DNA from: an uncultured Bacteroidales bacterium
GTDB taxonomy: Bacteria > Bacteroidota > Bacteroidia > Bacteroidales > Paludibacteraceae
Assembly (NCBI GenBank): GCA_902778935.1
Contig: CACYZT010000001.1
Location: 62,001-126,000, forward strand
DNA: 64,000 nt
Reading direction: 5' to 3'
Part shown: piece by piece, positions 24,640 to 34,800 of the stretch
How the letters are laid out: each line of letters starts with the position of its first letter
How positions within the stretch are numbered: position 1 is the first letter of the stretch
The notes under the pieces: generated by a model
The model's input: the letters and a program-made list of their open reading frames with translations, nothing else
Databases searched by the model: none
What the model was told of the DNA's origin: nothing
Position numbers and translations under genes: made by a program

Positions 24640-26019
24640 ATGGTACACGATTTATACATTTTGATGATTACGGCAGGCATCGTTAGTCTGCTGTTTAAGT
24701 TGTTGAAGCAGCCGGTTGTCTTGGGTTACATCGTAGCCGGCATTTTAGTCGGTCCTCATCTCTTCGGCGAGAAACTCGTAGAGATGGAGAATGTCGAGAC
24801 ATGGGGAAACATCGGTGTCCTCTTTGTCCTTTTCTGTATCGGTCTGGAGTTCCGTATGAAAAACCTCTTCGAGTCCGGCAAAGTGGCGATCATCGGCGTC
24901 TCCACTATCGTCGGAGGTATGCTCCTTCTCGGTTACGGCGTCGGCCGTTTCTCCCTCTTGGACAACATGAACTCGATTTTCCTTGCCGCTATGCTCTGTA
25001 TGTCTTCTACTACCATCGTCATGAAGGCGATTGACGAAGCCGGACTGGGCAAAGCGCGGTTCGTCAAGGGCGCTACGTCCATTCTTATCTTCGAGGACAT
25101 CATCGCCGTCGTGCTCTTGGTGTTGCTCTCTTCGATAGCGGTCAAGAATAGTTTCGAAGGCGCAGAATTGCTCGAGAAGGTGGGCGTCCTTGTTGTTACC
25201 CTTGCCGTTTGGTTTGTTGTGGGAATTCTTATTATCCCTACTTTCCTCCGCTGGGTACGTCCTTATCTCAATGACGAGATACTTATCATCTTGGCGCTTG
25301 GTCTCTGCCTCGGCATGGTTCTGACCGCAGAAGAAGCAGGTTTCAGTTCTGCCCTCGGCGCATTCGTAATGGGTATGATTCTTGCCGAAACCAAAGAAGC
25401 ACACCGTATCGAGCATCTCATGGCGCCGCTCAAGAATGTCTTCGCGGCTATCTTCTTTGTCTCGGTCGGTATGATGATCAATCCTTCTTCGCTCGTCGCT
25501 TATTGGGATTCTATCCTCTTTGTCGCGCTGGTTATCATCGTCGGAATGATTACCTTTGGTACGCTCGGTTGCTGGTGGGGAGGCGAGACGCTCAAGGACT
25601 CTATGCAAACCGGATTCTCGTTTGTACAGATCGGTGAGTTCTCCTTCATCATCGCCTCGCTCGGTAGCAAACTCGGCGTTACCGACCCTGCTATCTATCC
25701 TATTATCGTTGCGGCTTCGGTACTCACGACTTTCCTTACCCCGTATATTATGAAGGCTACCATGCCTTGCTATAACTTCCTTTATAACCACGCTTCGCCG
25801 CGTCTCAAAGCCAAAATCGATGCGCGCGAACAACAGGTAGAGCAAGCACAGAAAGCGGAAATGGCTGCTACTCCGGACGATGCTCCTTCTGCAGCGGACA
25901 AAGTGCGGCACGCCGTGCGCAAGACCGTGGTTACCAAGCGTGTAGTGGATTTGTTCTTCAAGAATATGAGCGAAAACGACCAACCGGTCCAAGAACCAAA
26001 AGCTGAAACGCATGAATAG
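24640..26019 (+). CDS. CPA2-family cation/proton antiporter
   Basis: A 459-residue inner-membrane antiporter of the KefB/NapA type with 12-13 hydrophobic segments. It shows PVVLGYIVAGILVGPHLFG near residue 21, CIGLEF, the GATSILIFEDIIAVVLL segment near residue 147 with the acidic transport residues, and QIGEFSFIIASLG near residue 333. It lacks the TrkA-N nucleotide-binding domain of KefB/KefC and ends in a charged soluble tail. It probably exchanges K+ or Na+ for H+. ATG 24640 is chosen because upstream codons are part of the terminator spacer. The end overlaps the next gene by eight bases. Confidence 0.9.
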   Translation: MVHDLYILMITAGIVSLLFKLLKQPVVLGYIVAGILVGPHLFGEKLVEMENVETWGNIGVLFVLFCIGLEFRMKNLFESGKVAIIGVSTIVGGMLLLGYGVGRFSLLDNMNSIFLAAMLCMSSTTIVMKAIDEAGLGKARFVKGATSILIFEDIIAVVLLVLLSSIAVKNSFEGAELLEKVGVLVVTLAVWFVVGILIIPTFLRWVRPYLNDEILIILALGLCLGMVLTAEEAGFSSALGAFVMGMILAETKEAHRIEHLMAPLKNVFAAIFFVSVGMMINPSSLVAYWDSILFVALVIIVGMITFGTLGCWWGGETLKDSMQTGFSFVQIGEFSFIIASLGSKLGVTDPAIYPIIVAASVLTTFLTPYIMKATMPCYNFLYNHASPRLKAKIDAREQQVEQAQKAEMAATPDDAPSAADKVRHAVRKTVVTKRVVDLFFKNMSENDQPVQEPKAETHE

Positions 26020-26860
26020 AATATATATCTTGACAACCGCGGTCGTACTATGTGCCTCTACCGCGTTCGCGCAGCAAAACAGCGAGCCTGATCCTCTGGC
26101 TGTAGGTTTAGGCGGAGTGGCCACTGTTGTAGGCGACACCCGCACTGCGACCCACACGGTGGTCGACACACCAACCGATAGTGCACAGGTTACCGTAGAG
26201 GTGCCTGCTAAACCGGTTCCGCTGTGGAAACAGAAACTCTACTACGGCTATAACTTCGATATCTATTTCCACCACGACACCAAAAAGGACAGCCGGGAGA
26301 ACGGCTGGTCAATCGCCCTCACCCCGGAGATAGGATGGAAACTGACGGAGAAGATTTACTTGGGTATGCGGTTCGGCGGTAGCTACGCCAATTATAAGAG
26401 TTCCTCTCTTGTGTCCGAGGTAGACACCTCCTATTACACCGATCTGCGTATTCATGTAGGCTCATGGGAAGTAGCGCCGTACGTGCGGTACAAGATGAAA
26501 TCGCTCTTTAACGACAAGGTGGGCATCTGGCTGGAGGCGCACCTCTATGCCGGTATGGACTTCCCGCGCGTGTCGGAAGGCAAGACCGCGAACACCGATT
26601 ACGACGGATTGCGTTATTCCACCACATACGGGTTCCAGGTCTCGCCGGTTATCACCTATCGGTTTAACAAAAAGAGCACGTTCCAGGTCTTCTTCTCCAT
26701 CCTCTCGCTGGGCTACAGCGGTACCATGTACAGCTATGCCGATCGCCGCGAATTCTCGAATGATGTCATCATCTTCTCCGGCAAACTGAGCAACCTCATT
26801 TCCAACCAATTCACGCCCGGTCTGTACGGACTGAAGTTCGGTGTCCAGAAGAATTTCTAA
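26012..26860 (+). CDS. Outer-membrane beta-barrel protein, function unknown
   Basis: A 282-residue exported protein: signal peptide (1-20, ending AFAQ), a Thr/Asp/Val-rich linker to about residue 70, then an alternating beta-strand region that ends in Phe (GVQKNF), as small outer-membrane barrels do. About eight amphipathic strands can be drawn. It sits directly before the TamB/Omp85 fusion gene with no gap (its TAA touches the GTG), so it may serve the same assembly process or be a client. I do not recognise a named family. Confidence 0.7.
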   Translation: MNRIYILTTAVVLCASTAFAQQNSEPDPLAVGLGGVATVVGDTRTATHTVVDTPTDSAQVTVEVPAKPVPLWKQKLYYGYNFDIYFHHDTKKDSRENGWSIALTPEIGWKLTEKIYLGMRFGGSYANYKSSSLVSEVDTSYYTDLRIHVGSWEVAPYVRYKMKSLFNDKVGIWLEAHLYAGMDFPRVSEGKTANTDYDGLRYSTTYGFQVSPVITYRFNKKSTFQVFFSILSLGYSGTMYSYADRREFSNDVIIFSGKLSNLISNQFTPGLYGLKFGVQKNF

Positions 26861-29800
26861 GTGAGCAAACGCGGTCTGATATGGAAGATCCCGCTTGCTA
26901 TCATCGGTGCGGCAACGGGTATGGTACTATTGCTGCTCATAGCAGTAATATGCGTACTCTATGTGCCCGAAGCACGACAGAAAGTACTCAATAAAGGGCT
27001 CGTCATCGCCAATGAGCAGACCGATTACGATATCGACCTCGGTCATATCTATCTCTCGCCTTTTCACCACTCGCCTCTCCTGCTCTATCGGGCCTACAAA
27101 GGGAAAAACGACCTGCCTTTGGCAGTCGAGATAGACAGCCTTTATGTCGGTCATCGCGGACAGGACACACTTATCTATGTCCACTCTCTCCGCTTGCGTG
27201 CGAACGCCAAGACGGAAAATCGTTCCATCGCTGACGGCCAACAGATAACAGCTATTCCCATCGAGGTGGAACAGCTCCTATTGGAATCAACCACCTTCCA
27301 TTCCGATAGTCTCATCAGCTCCGTCGGCGTGGATGTGATAGTCGGTCATCTGGCTACAACCAGCCCGGGTATCGTGATTGCCGAAGGCAAATACCCGCTG
27401 CACGGACTGCGTCTGCACGATGCCGATGTAGGCATCGACCTGCGTCCTTCAACAGATACCACCACCGATGCCAACGACAATGCCAATGACACCGTTCCCA
27501 TGCTCATGGCCTACGATGTGCCGGACGGAGAGTTGCGAAACATACACTTCCGACTCACACCTTTAGGCCTCGACATCCGCACAAAAAGCCTGCTCACCAA
27601 TGTGCTGGCGGATGTTGGAGCGAACCTCTACGATGCGCGGCGCATAGACGTCGGCAACTTCGTTTTCGGACTGGGTAAGCTCTCCATCCCTGCCGACACT
27701 ATTTACGGCAATGCCTGCGCGAACTTGGCGGAAAACCGCATCGTCAGCAACGGACTGCATGTCCGTTCGGACGAGATTGGCGCAAAAGCCGACCTCTATA
27801 CTACGGAGATGAACCTCGAAACCATGCGTATCGATGTAAGCGCAGACGCGGACTACAAAGGTAGCCAAGCTCAACTGCGAGGCTTCTACGACATCGATGA
27901 CGAGGCGTACGACATGCAGGTCGATGTGGAGCGGGTCAACCTCTCTCCTTTCCTCAAGGATAGCACACGCGTCATCGTGGCGGGCGACTTACACGCTGCC
28001 GGACGAGGTATCAACCCTTCCTCCAAAGCGATGAGAAGCAAACTCCACATCAATCTCACGGACGCCGTCTATGACCATATCGATGTCTCGGGAATGGTAC
28101 TCGATGCCGAACTGGCGAACGGAACGGTGGACGGAACGCTCCATCTGCCTGTCAGTATGTCCGACAGCGCCTTGCGCGTACAGGCGCAGACCGACCATCA
28201 GTTCCGCGTAGCGCGCTTCATGACGCCAGACAACATAGCCGTGGACTACGATGCGCAGGTACGCCAACTCCGTACCCGGATAGCCGGAAAACGACTCAAA
28301 GCGGACCAACTCTTGCTCCATTTTGACACGGATACCACCACTTCATTGGCGCTCAATACCGAAGGACTGGACCTGACCGCCGGCACACCGATGCACGTAA
28401 TGACGCTCATCAACCGGCTCCAACCTTTGCTCAAAGCCGTCAGCGACTCGACGGTCATACAACCCATCTCTTCGCTCTCCGACCTCTCGATGCTCGATAC
28501 GCTCCGACCGCTTATTCCGCCTCTCTGGGCTGACATCCGTTTGCGTCAGGGTAGTCCCGCACAACCCTTCATCGACGACACGGGGCTGGACATCGACCAA
28601 CTCAACCTAACGCTCAACTCCGACTCCCTGCGCACCGACCTGGCGCTCGATGCTGCCATCCCGACCATCGGAGAAACCAACGCCAAAGTCAACACCCTCC
28701 GTCTGCCTCCTGCGAAAGCCTCGCTCAACGTAGCCATGACGGACGGACGAACGAACGCGTCCCTTACTGCCGACTCTCGTCTCACAGACGGAGCAATGGG
28801 TTTCTACGGACTTTGCACGGACGCGGGCGTACGGATGGACCTCGAGCGCAAAGGAAGAGAACTGTACGGCAACGGACAACTCACGCTCGATAGCATCAAT
28901 TACAACAATACCGACCTTGGCAACCACACCATCGACATGCGCATTGCTCCTTCCGACGAATACGCGCACGCTATACGCGCGGAGGTGGAGACTGAGGCTA
29001 TTCCGCTCGATATCGTGGAGGGCTTCGTCGAACTGCCCGACATCGCGCTGCGTGGAGCCGTTCGTGCCGCAGCCTCTGTAGATGGTTTGCCCGCTAAGAC
29101 AGACATCTCAGCCGAAGTACATCCGCTCAATATTTCCGCGCGATACAAGCCTTATGACGTGGGGTTCAGTCTCGGCGAAACGCCTATTATCATGAGCCAT
29201 AACCACGTAGATCTCAATGGTCTGCCTGTCTATGGCGCCGATAGTACATTCATCGCCCTCACCGGTGGTCTCGACCTCGATAGTATGCGCATGGATGTCA
29301 CACTCGCAGCGGATAGTTTTGCACCCGTCAAACTGCCGCAAGGCGGACCTATCCCCGTTTATGGCGAACTGGCGACCGACATCCGCGGACGGGTTACCGG
29401 ACCGCTCGACAGCATCGTTGCCGACATAGACGTGACACTCCTTCCGACGACCGACATCACCTACCCTATCGACCAGAAGAACCTCGCGCAGGTCAAACCG
29501 TATGGTATGGTGAACGTCAAATATCAGATGGCGGAAAGCGAACCGTTGACTCTTGACGGTCGCATCAATGTGGACGATGGATTCGTGCGGTATTCGCCTA
29601 AGATATACCCTATCATGCCTTTCCGCGTGGACTCCGGGAGTAACGTAGCATTCAATGGACCGATCGGCAAAACGCGGCTGAATATCTCGGCTTCGCAGAA
29701 AGTAAAAGCGGACGTCGAGTCCGAAGAAGAAGAGACACGACGAGTCGATTTTACCACCGGTGTGCGCGTGAATGGCGAACTGGACTCGATAGGACTGAAA

Positions 29801-31699
29801 AGCATCGGTTTCTTCCTCGAAGCACCGGAAGACGAGACGATTACCCGCGAACTTGCCTCCGTCGATGAGGAGACACGAGAAGGACTGGCGGCTACGTTGC
29901 TCGCAACGGGTATGTACGTCGGCGAGAGTAATGTCGCCGCGCAGAGAGACGGCTATGCGCTATCCTCTATCATAAACAGTCGTCTCAACGCAGCCATGGC
30001 GAACTCGAAACTCGGGAAAATAGTGGATATAGACATCAGCAGCGCGCAGACGGAGCACGCAGCAGGCAAAACCAACGATATGAATATCGCTATCAGCAAG
30101 TCGTTCTTCAAGGACAAGCTGCGCGTCACCATCGGCTCTACCCTCACCGATAACCCCGAGGTTAACACATCGAACGGACTCTTCACCAGCCTCACCGCGG
30201 ACTACAAACTGACCAAAGATGGAAACGTCCTTCTGCGGCTCTTCTCGCAGCGCGATTACAACAATATCCTCGAGGGCGAACTCTACAAGTCCGGTCTCGG
30301 CGTGCGTGCGCTTAAGGACTGGAAACGGCAGGAACTCTTCCGCGGAGACAGCATAACCCGCACTTACAGCCTTACCGCCGATGCCGGTGTCGCCTACCGT
30401 TCGAACAATAGTATCGGTCCCGATCTCACGCTCAAGACCTCCATTAGGAATCTCATGGGCAGAGGTGAGTCCTTCACCATCAAAGGCAACGGAGCTTACT
30501 ACTGGGCGTTGCGGGGCAGACGTCCCGGTAACCCGAGGAAAACCGACACCTACAAACTCGGTCTTAACGCCTCGCTCATCTTCCCGTATCTCCATTGGGC
30601 GGGGGATAACAACCCTGATGGCGACACGCGTTACATGCTCGGCTATCAGTACGAGAACATAGCCGGTGGGTACGGCGTGCATAAGATTTCCGGCTCCTTC
30701 ACCTATTTCATCCATTCGCCCAATAACGACTATGTCACCCATGCTTTCACGCCCTTCTCCCTCTCGGTAGTGATGATGAAGGCCGAGACGGACAGCCTGC
30801 TGGACAAGGCGGCGGAGTTCCCGCAACTCATTAAAGTCATCGCCGGAGACGAGTTCGTACCCTCTATCGGATATAATCTTATCTACGATAACTATCGTTC
30901 CAAGCGGGCTGTCAACACCTTCCTCAACCTCGGCGTCAAGGAGTCCGGAAACCTCATCAACGCTCTCTATTGCCTGGCAGGAAAGAAATGGGATGAAATG
31001 GACAAACCGCTCGGCAAAATCACCTTCAACCAGTTCGTCAAACTCACTGCCGAACTGCGGAATAAGTTCAATTTCACGGAGCAGATTTGTATCGCTACCC
31101 GTCTCTACGCCGGCGCGAATATACCTCTCGGTAACTCGTTCTTCAGCCCCCTCTCCGAAGCCTTCTATACCGGCGGACCGAATAGTCTCCGTGCCGCTTC
31201 GCCGTATGCCTACGGACCGGGTAACTTCCATTCCATCAAGTACGACGAGAATTTCTTCCACGCCGGTGACTTGAAGCTCGAAGCCAATTTCGAATTCCGT
31301 TTCCCGATTGTATGGAAACTATGCGGTGCCGCTTTCCTCGATGCCGGAAACGTGTGGAACTGGTACTCTCTCAAAGATATCTTCGACCATGTCGGTCATC
31401 CGGAGTACATCAACTCCCTTGGCTTACCGGAGGGCGTCACCCTCTACGATGGTATTTTCAATAATCCCGATTTCGCCAAGCAGATTGCATTGGGCACCGG
31501 TGCCGGACTACGCCTCGATATAGACGGACTCGTCGTCCGCCTGGATGTCGGAGTGGCTATCCATACGCCATACCAGACCTACAGGTATGACAAAAAGACC
31601 TGGAAACCCGACTACACACAACCCATCAACACCTATTTCAACATCCCTTCCGCTCTTGATGCCATCCGCATCAACTTCGGCATAGGCTATCCCTTCTAA
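26861..31699 (+). CDS. Fused TamB-like and Omp85/TamA-like assembly protein
   Basis: A single open frame of 1612 residues. An N-terminal membrane anchor (about residues 8-36) is followed by about 1100 residues of repetitive beta-sheet, AsmA/TamB-like. The TamB C-terminal core lies near residues 940-1130 and includes VDFTTGVRVNGELDS, SFFKDKLRVTIGSTL and ADYKLTKDGNVLLRLF. From about residue 1160 the sequence becomes an Omp85-type barrel: SIRNLMGRGES, GGPNSLRAASPYAYGPGNF, FEFRFPIVWKLCGAAFLDAG and LGTGAGLRLDIDGLVVRLDV, ending in GYPF. Normally TamB (inner membrane) and TamA/TamL (outer membrane, with POTRA domains) are separate; here POTRA domains are missing and the two are one chain. It would bridge both membranes for outer-membrane protein insertion or lipid flow. 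Confidence 0.85.
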   Translation: MSKRGLIWKIPLAIIGAATGMVLLLLIAVICVLYVPEARQKVLNKGLVIANEQTDYDIDLGHIYLSPFHHSPLLLYRAYKGKNDLPLAVEIDSLYVGHRGQDTLIYVHSLRLRANAKTENRSIADGQQITAIPIEVEQLLLESTTFHSDSLISSVGVDVIVGHLATTSPGIVIAEGKYPLHGLRLHDADVGIDLRPSTDTTTDANDNANDTVPMLMAYDVPDGELRNIHFRLTPLGLDIRTKSLLTNVLADVGANLYDARRIDVGNFVFGLGKLSIPADTIYGNACANLAENRIVSNGLHVRSDEIGAKADLYTTEMNLETMRIDVSADADYKGSQAQLRGFYDIDDEAYDMQVDVERVNLSPFLKDSTRVIVAGDLHAAGRGINPSSKAMRSKLHINLTDAVYDHIDVSGMVLDAELANGTVDGTLHLPVSMSDSALRVQAQTDHQFRVARFMTPDNIAVDYDAQVRQLRTRIAGKRLKADQLLLHFDTDTTTSLALNTEGLDLTAGTPMHVMTLINRLQPLLKAVSDSTVIQPISSLSDLSMLDTLRPLIPPLWADIRLRQGSPAQPFIDDTGLDIDQLNLTLNSDSLRTDLALDAAIPTIGETNAKVNTLRLPPAKASLNVAMTDGRTNASLTADSRLTDGAMGFYGLCTDAGVRMDLERKGRELYGNGQLTLDSINYNNTDLGNHTIDMRIAPSDEYAHAIRAEVETEAIPLDIVEGFVELPDIALRGAVRAAASVDGLPAKTDISAEVHPLNISARYKPYDVGFSLGETPIIMSHNHVDLNGLPVYGADSTFIALTGGLDLDSMRMDVTLAADSFAPVKLPQGGPIPVYGELATDIRGRVTGPLDSIVADIDVTLLPTTDITYPIDQKNLAQVKPYGMVNVKYQMAESEPLTLDGRINVDDGFVRYSPKIYPIMPFRVDSGSNVAFNGPIGKTRLNISASQKVKADVESEEEETRRVDFTTGVRVNGELDSIGLKSIGFFLEAPEDETITRELASVDEETREGLAATLLATGMYVGESNVAAQRDGYALSSIINSRLNAAMANSKLGKIVDIDISSAQTEHAAGKTNDMNIAISKSFFKDKLRVTIGSTLTDNPEVNTSNGLFTSLTADYKLTKDGNVLLRLFSQRDYNNILEGELYKSGLGVRALKDWKRQELFRGDSITRTYSLTADAGVAYRSNNSIGPDLTLKTSIRNLMGRGESFTIKGNGAYYWALRGRRPGNPRKTDTYKLGLNASLIFPYLHWAGDNNPDGDTRYMLGYQYENIAGGYGVHKISGSFTYFIHSPNNDYVTHAFTPFSLSVVMMKAETDSLLDKAAEFPQLIKVIAGDEFVPSIGYNLIYDNYRSKRAVNTFLNLGVKESGNLINALYCLAGKKWDEMDKPLGKITFNQFVKLTAELRNKFNFTEQICIATRLYAGANIPLGNSFFSPLSEAFYTGGPNSLRAASPYAYGPGNFHSIKYDENFFHAGDLKLEANFEFRFPIVWKLCGAAFLDAGNVWNWYSLKDIFDHVGHPEYINSLGLPEGVTLYDGIFNNPDFAKQIALGTGAGLRLDIDGLVVRLDVGVAIHTPYQTYRYDKKTWKPDYTQPINTYFNIPSALDAIRINFGIGYPF

Positions 31700-31706
31700 T
31701 GTTCAC

Positions 31707-31731
31707 CCGTTAGTCCGTTAGTCCTTTCGAC
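31707..31731 (+). repeat. Octamer tandem repeat after the fusion gene
   Basis: Units CGTTAGTC, CGTTAGTC, CTTTCGAC in the gap before the dnaE promoter. Confidence 0.7.
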
Positions 31732-31756
31732 TTTTCAAAAAAAATCTTTGATTTTA

Positions 31757-31788
31757 TTTGCACATATCGTAAATTTGTTGTACCTTTG
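31757..31788 (+). promoter_or_regulatory. dnaE promoter
   Basis: TTTG (31757-31760), 20-base spacer beginning CACATATC, TACCTTTG (31781-31788), 32 bases before the ATG. Confidence 0.85.
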
Positions 31789-31820
31789 CACCGCAAATAA
31801 GAATACTTTTGAAAAGGGCT

Positions 31821-34800
31821 ATGAATTTTACGCATTTACATGTGCACTCCCATTATTCGCTGCTGGACGGCTTGTCGAAAGTGGATGAGATAGTAGATAA
31901 ATGTATCGGGACGGGCATGAACGCCGTCGCGCTGACTGACCATGGTAACATGTACGGCATCAAGGACCTGCTCGATTATTGCAAGGGTATCAACAAAGCC
32001 CGCAAAGCCGACGCAGAGGCGAACGGAACGGAGTTCGTGCCGTTCAAACCTATCGTCGGTACCGAGGCTTATTGTGCTCGCCGCGGACGCCACTCGATGA
32101 ACGACGACAAAGCCGTGAACGCCGAAGGACGAACATACGTCATCGACCGTTCCGGATGGCATCTTATCCTGCTGGCGAAAAACATCGTCGGCTATCATAA
32201 CCTCTGCCGTTTGGTCTCCCATGGCTTTATGTCCGATGCCTTCTATCATACACCGCGTATCGACAAGGAACTGCTGGAGAAATGGCACGAAGGTATCATC
32301 TGCAGCTCCGCGTGTCTGGGAGGCGAGTTGCCGCAGAAAATTTTAGGAGCACAGATCGCTATCGCTGACAGAGCACAGACCGCTTCGCTGCCAGAGCTCA
32401 TTGAGCAGGGTGTGTTTGCCGAAGCGGAAGAGACCGTCAAGTGGTTCAAGTCCCTCTTTGGCGAGGACTATTATATCGAACTCCAGCGCCATGAGACGCA
32501 GAAACCCGGCGCAGACGTAGAGGTCTATGAGCGGCAGAAACAGGTGAACCCCGTGCTCATCGAGTTGGCGCATAAATACAACGTCAAACTCATCGCCACC
32601 AACGACAGCCATTTCGTCAACGAAGAGGACGCCGAGGCGCACGACCGCCTTATCTGCCTCAGCACCAACCATTTCGTCAATGACGTCAACCGAATGCACT
32701 ACACCAAGCAGGAGTGGCTCAAGACACCCGCGGAGATGGAGGCCATCTTCAGCGATATCCCCGAAGCACTCACCAACACCCAGGAGATAGTCGATAAAGT
32801 GGAGATATACGATATCGACCACGACCCTATCATGCCTAAATTCGACATCCCCGCTTCGTTCGGAAAAGAAGAGGACTATCCCGACCGTCTGGCCTTCGAG
32901 TCCGCGTACCTGCGCCATCTGACGATGCAAGGTGCCTTGGAGCGTTACGGTCAAGAGCGGCTGGAGAACGACGAGGAGCTCAAAGAGCGCATCGAGTTCG
33001 AACTCAATACCATCATCTCGATGGGTTTCCCGGGTTACTTCCTCATCGTCATGGACTTCATCCGTGCGGCACGCGAAGAACTGGACGTGTCCGTCGGTCC
33101 CGGTCGTGGTTCTGCGGCCGGCTCCGTAGTGGCGTACTGTCTGAAGATAACAGACCTCGACCCGCTCAAGTACGACCTGCTGTTCGAACGTTTCCTCAAT
33201 CCCGACCGTATTTCCCTGCCGGATATCGATACCGATTTCGAAGACTGCGGACGAGGCAAAGTGCTGGATTATGTCAGCCGTAAGTACGGCGAGACGCACG
33301 TCGCGCATATCGTTACCTACGGAAAGATGGCTACCAAATCCGCCCTCGCCGATGTAGGACGCGTGCAGCAGATTCCTTTGCCGCGCGTCAATGAGCTGAA
33401 GAGCCTCATCCCCGACCGCGAGTTCCCCGACAGCGTGCTCAAAGGCATGCCGGAGGGTGCGAAAAAGCCCAAAGTGAACCTCAAGAACTGCTATAAATAC
33501 ATCGATGAACTCAAGCAGGAACATGAGAACGGCGACCCGAACACACGCTCTATGCTGGACTATGCGGCGCAACTCGAAGGCACAATTCGCCAGGTGGGTG
33601 TTCATGCCTGCGGCGTCATCATCGGCGCGGACGACCTGACGAACTTCGCTCCGCTCTCCTCCGTCGAAGACAAGAATAGCAAGAAGCGCGTGCTCGTCAC
33701 CGAATACGACGGACATGTGGTGGAGTCCGTGGGGCTCATCAAAATGGACTTCCTCGGTCTCATCACCCTTACCATCATCAAGGACTGCCTGCGGAATATC
33801 AAGAAAGCACGCGGTATAGACATCGACATCGACCAAATACCTATCGACGACGAACTGACCTACAAGCTTTTCCAGGAAGGCCGTACCGTCGCCGTGTTCC
33901 AGTTCGAGTCTGCAGGCATGCAGAAATACCTGCGCGAACTCAAACCGACCGTCATTGGTGACCTCATCGCCATGAACGCGCTCTACCGGCCCGGACCGAT
34001 GGATTATATCCCGCAGTTCATCCGCCGCAAACAGGGTACCGAACCGGTCTCGTACGACATCCCCGTCATGGAGAAATACCTCAAGGACACCTACGGCGTT
34101 ACCGTCTATCAGGAGCAGGTCATGCTTCTGAGCCGTCTGCTGGCTAACTTCACCCGCGGCGAGAGCGACAAGCTCCGTAAGGCGATGGGAAAGAAGCAAA
34201 TGGCGGTACTGGCGTCGCTCAAAGACAAATTCATGTCCGGAGGAAAAGCGAACGGTCATGACCCGAAGATACTCGATAAGATCTGGCACGACTGGGAGAA
34301 ATTCGCCTCCTATGCCTTCAATAAGTCGCACGCTGCCTGCTACTCATGGGTGGCGTACCAGACGGGTTACCTCAAAGCACACTACCCTGCCGAGTTCATG
34401 GCTGCCAACCTCACGGTCAACAAGGATGATATCAAGGAGGTTACCAAACTCATGGACGAATGTAAAGCCTTGGTACTCAATGTGTTGGAACCTGATGTGA
34501 ACGAGTCCGAACTGACCTTCACCGTCAATAAAGAGGGTGCTATCCGTTTCGGTTTGGGTGGCATCAAAGGCGTAGGCGAAGGAGCGGCCGAAGCTATCAT
34601 CTCCGAGCGCGAGAAGAACGGTAAGTTCACCGGCATCTTCGATTTTCTCGAGCGTGTCAACCTGCAGTCCTGTAACCGAAAGACCATTGAGAACCTCGCT
34701 CAATCGGGTGCCTTCGAGTGCTTCGAAGATATCTACCGCGAGCAGTTCTTCGGCCTCAACGATGACGGTCTGAGCGGTCTTGACCTGCTGATGAACTACG

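Noticed and set aside
27470..27500. Repeat GATGCCAACGACAATGCC in the TamB fusion gene
   Set aside because: The period of about 12 is short, imperfect and fits a simple Asn-Asp-rich linker; it was not counted among the 7/8/11-base arrays.
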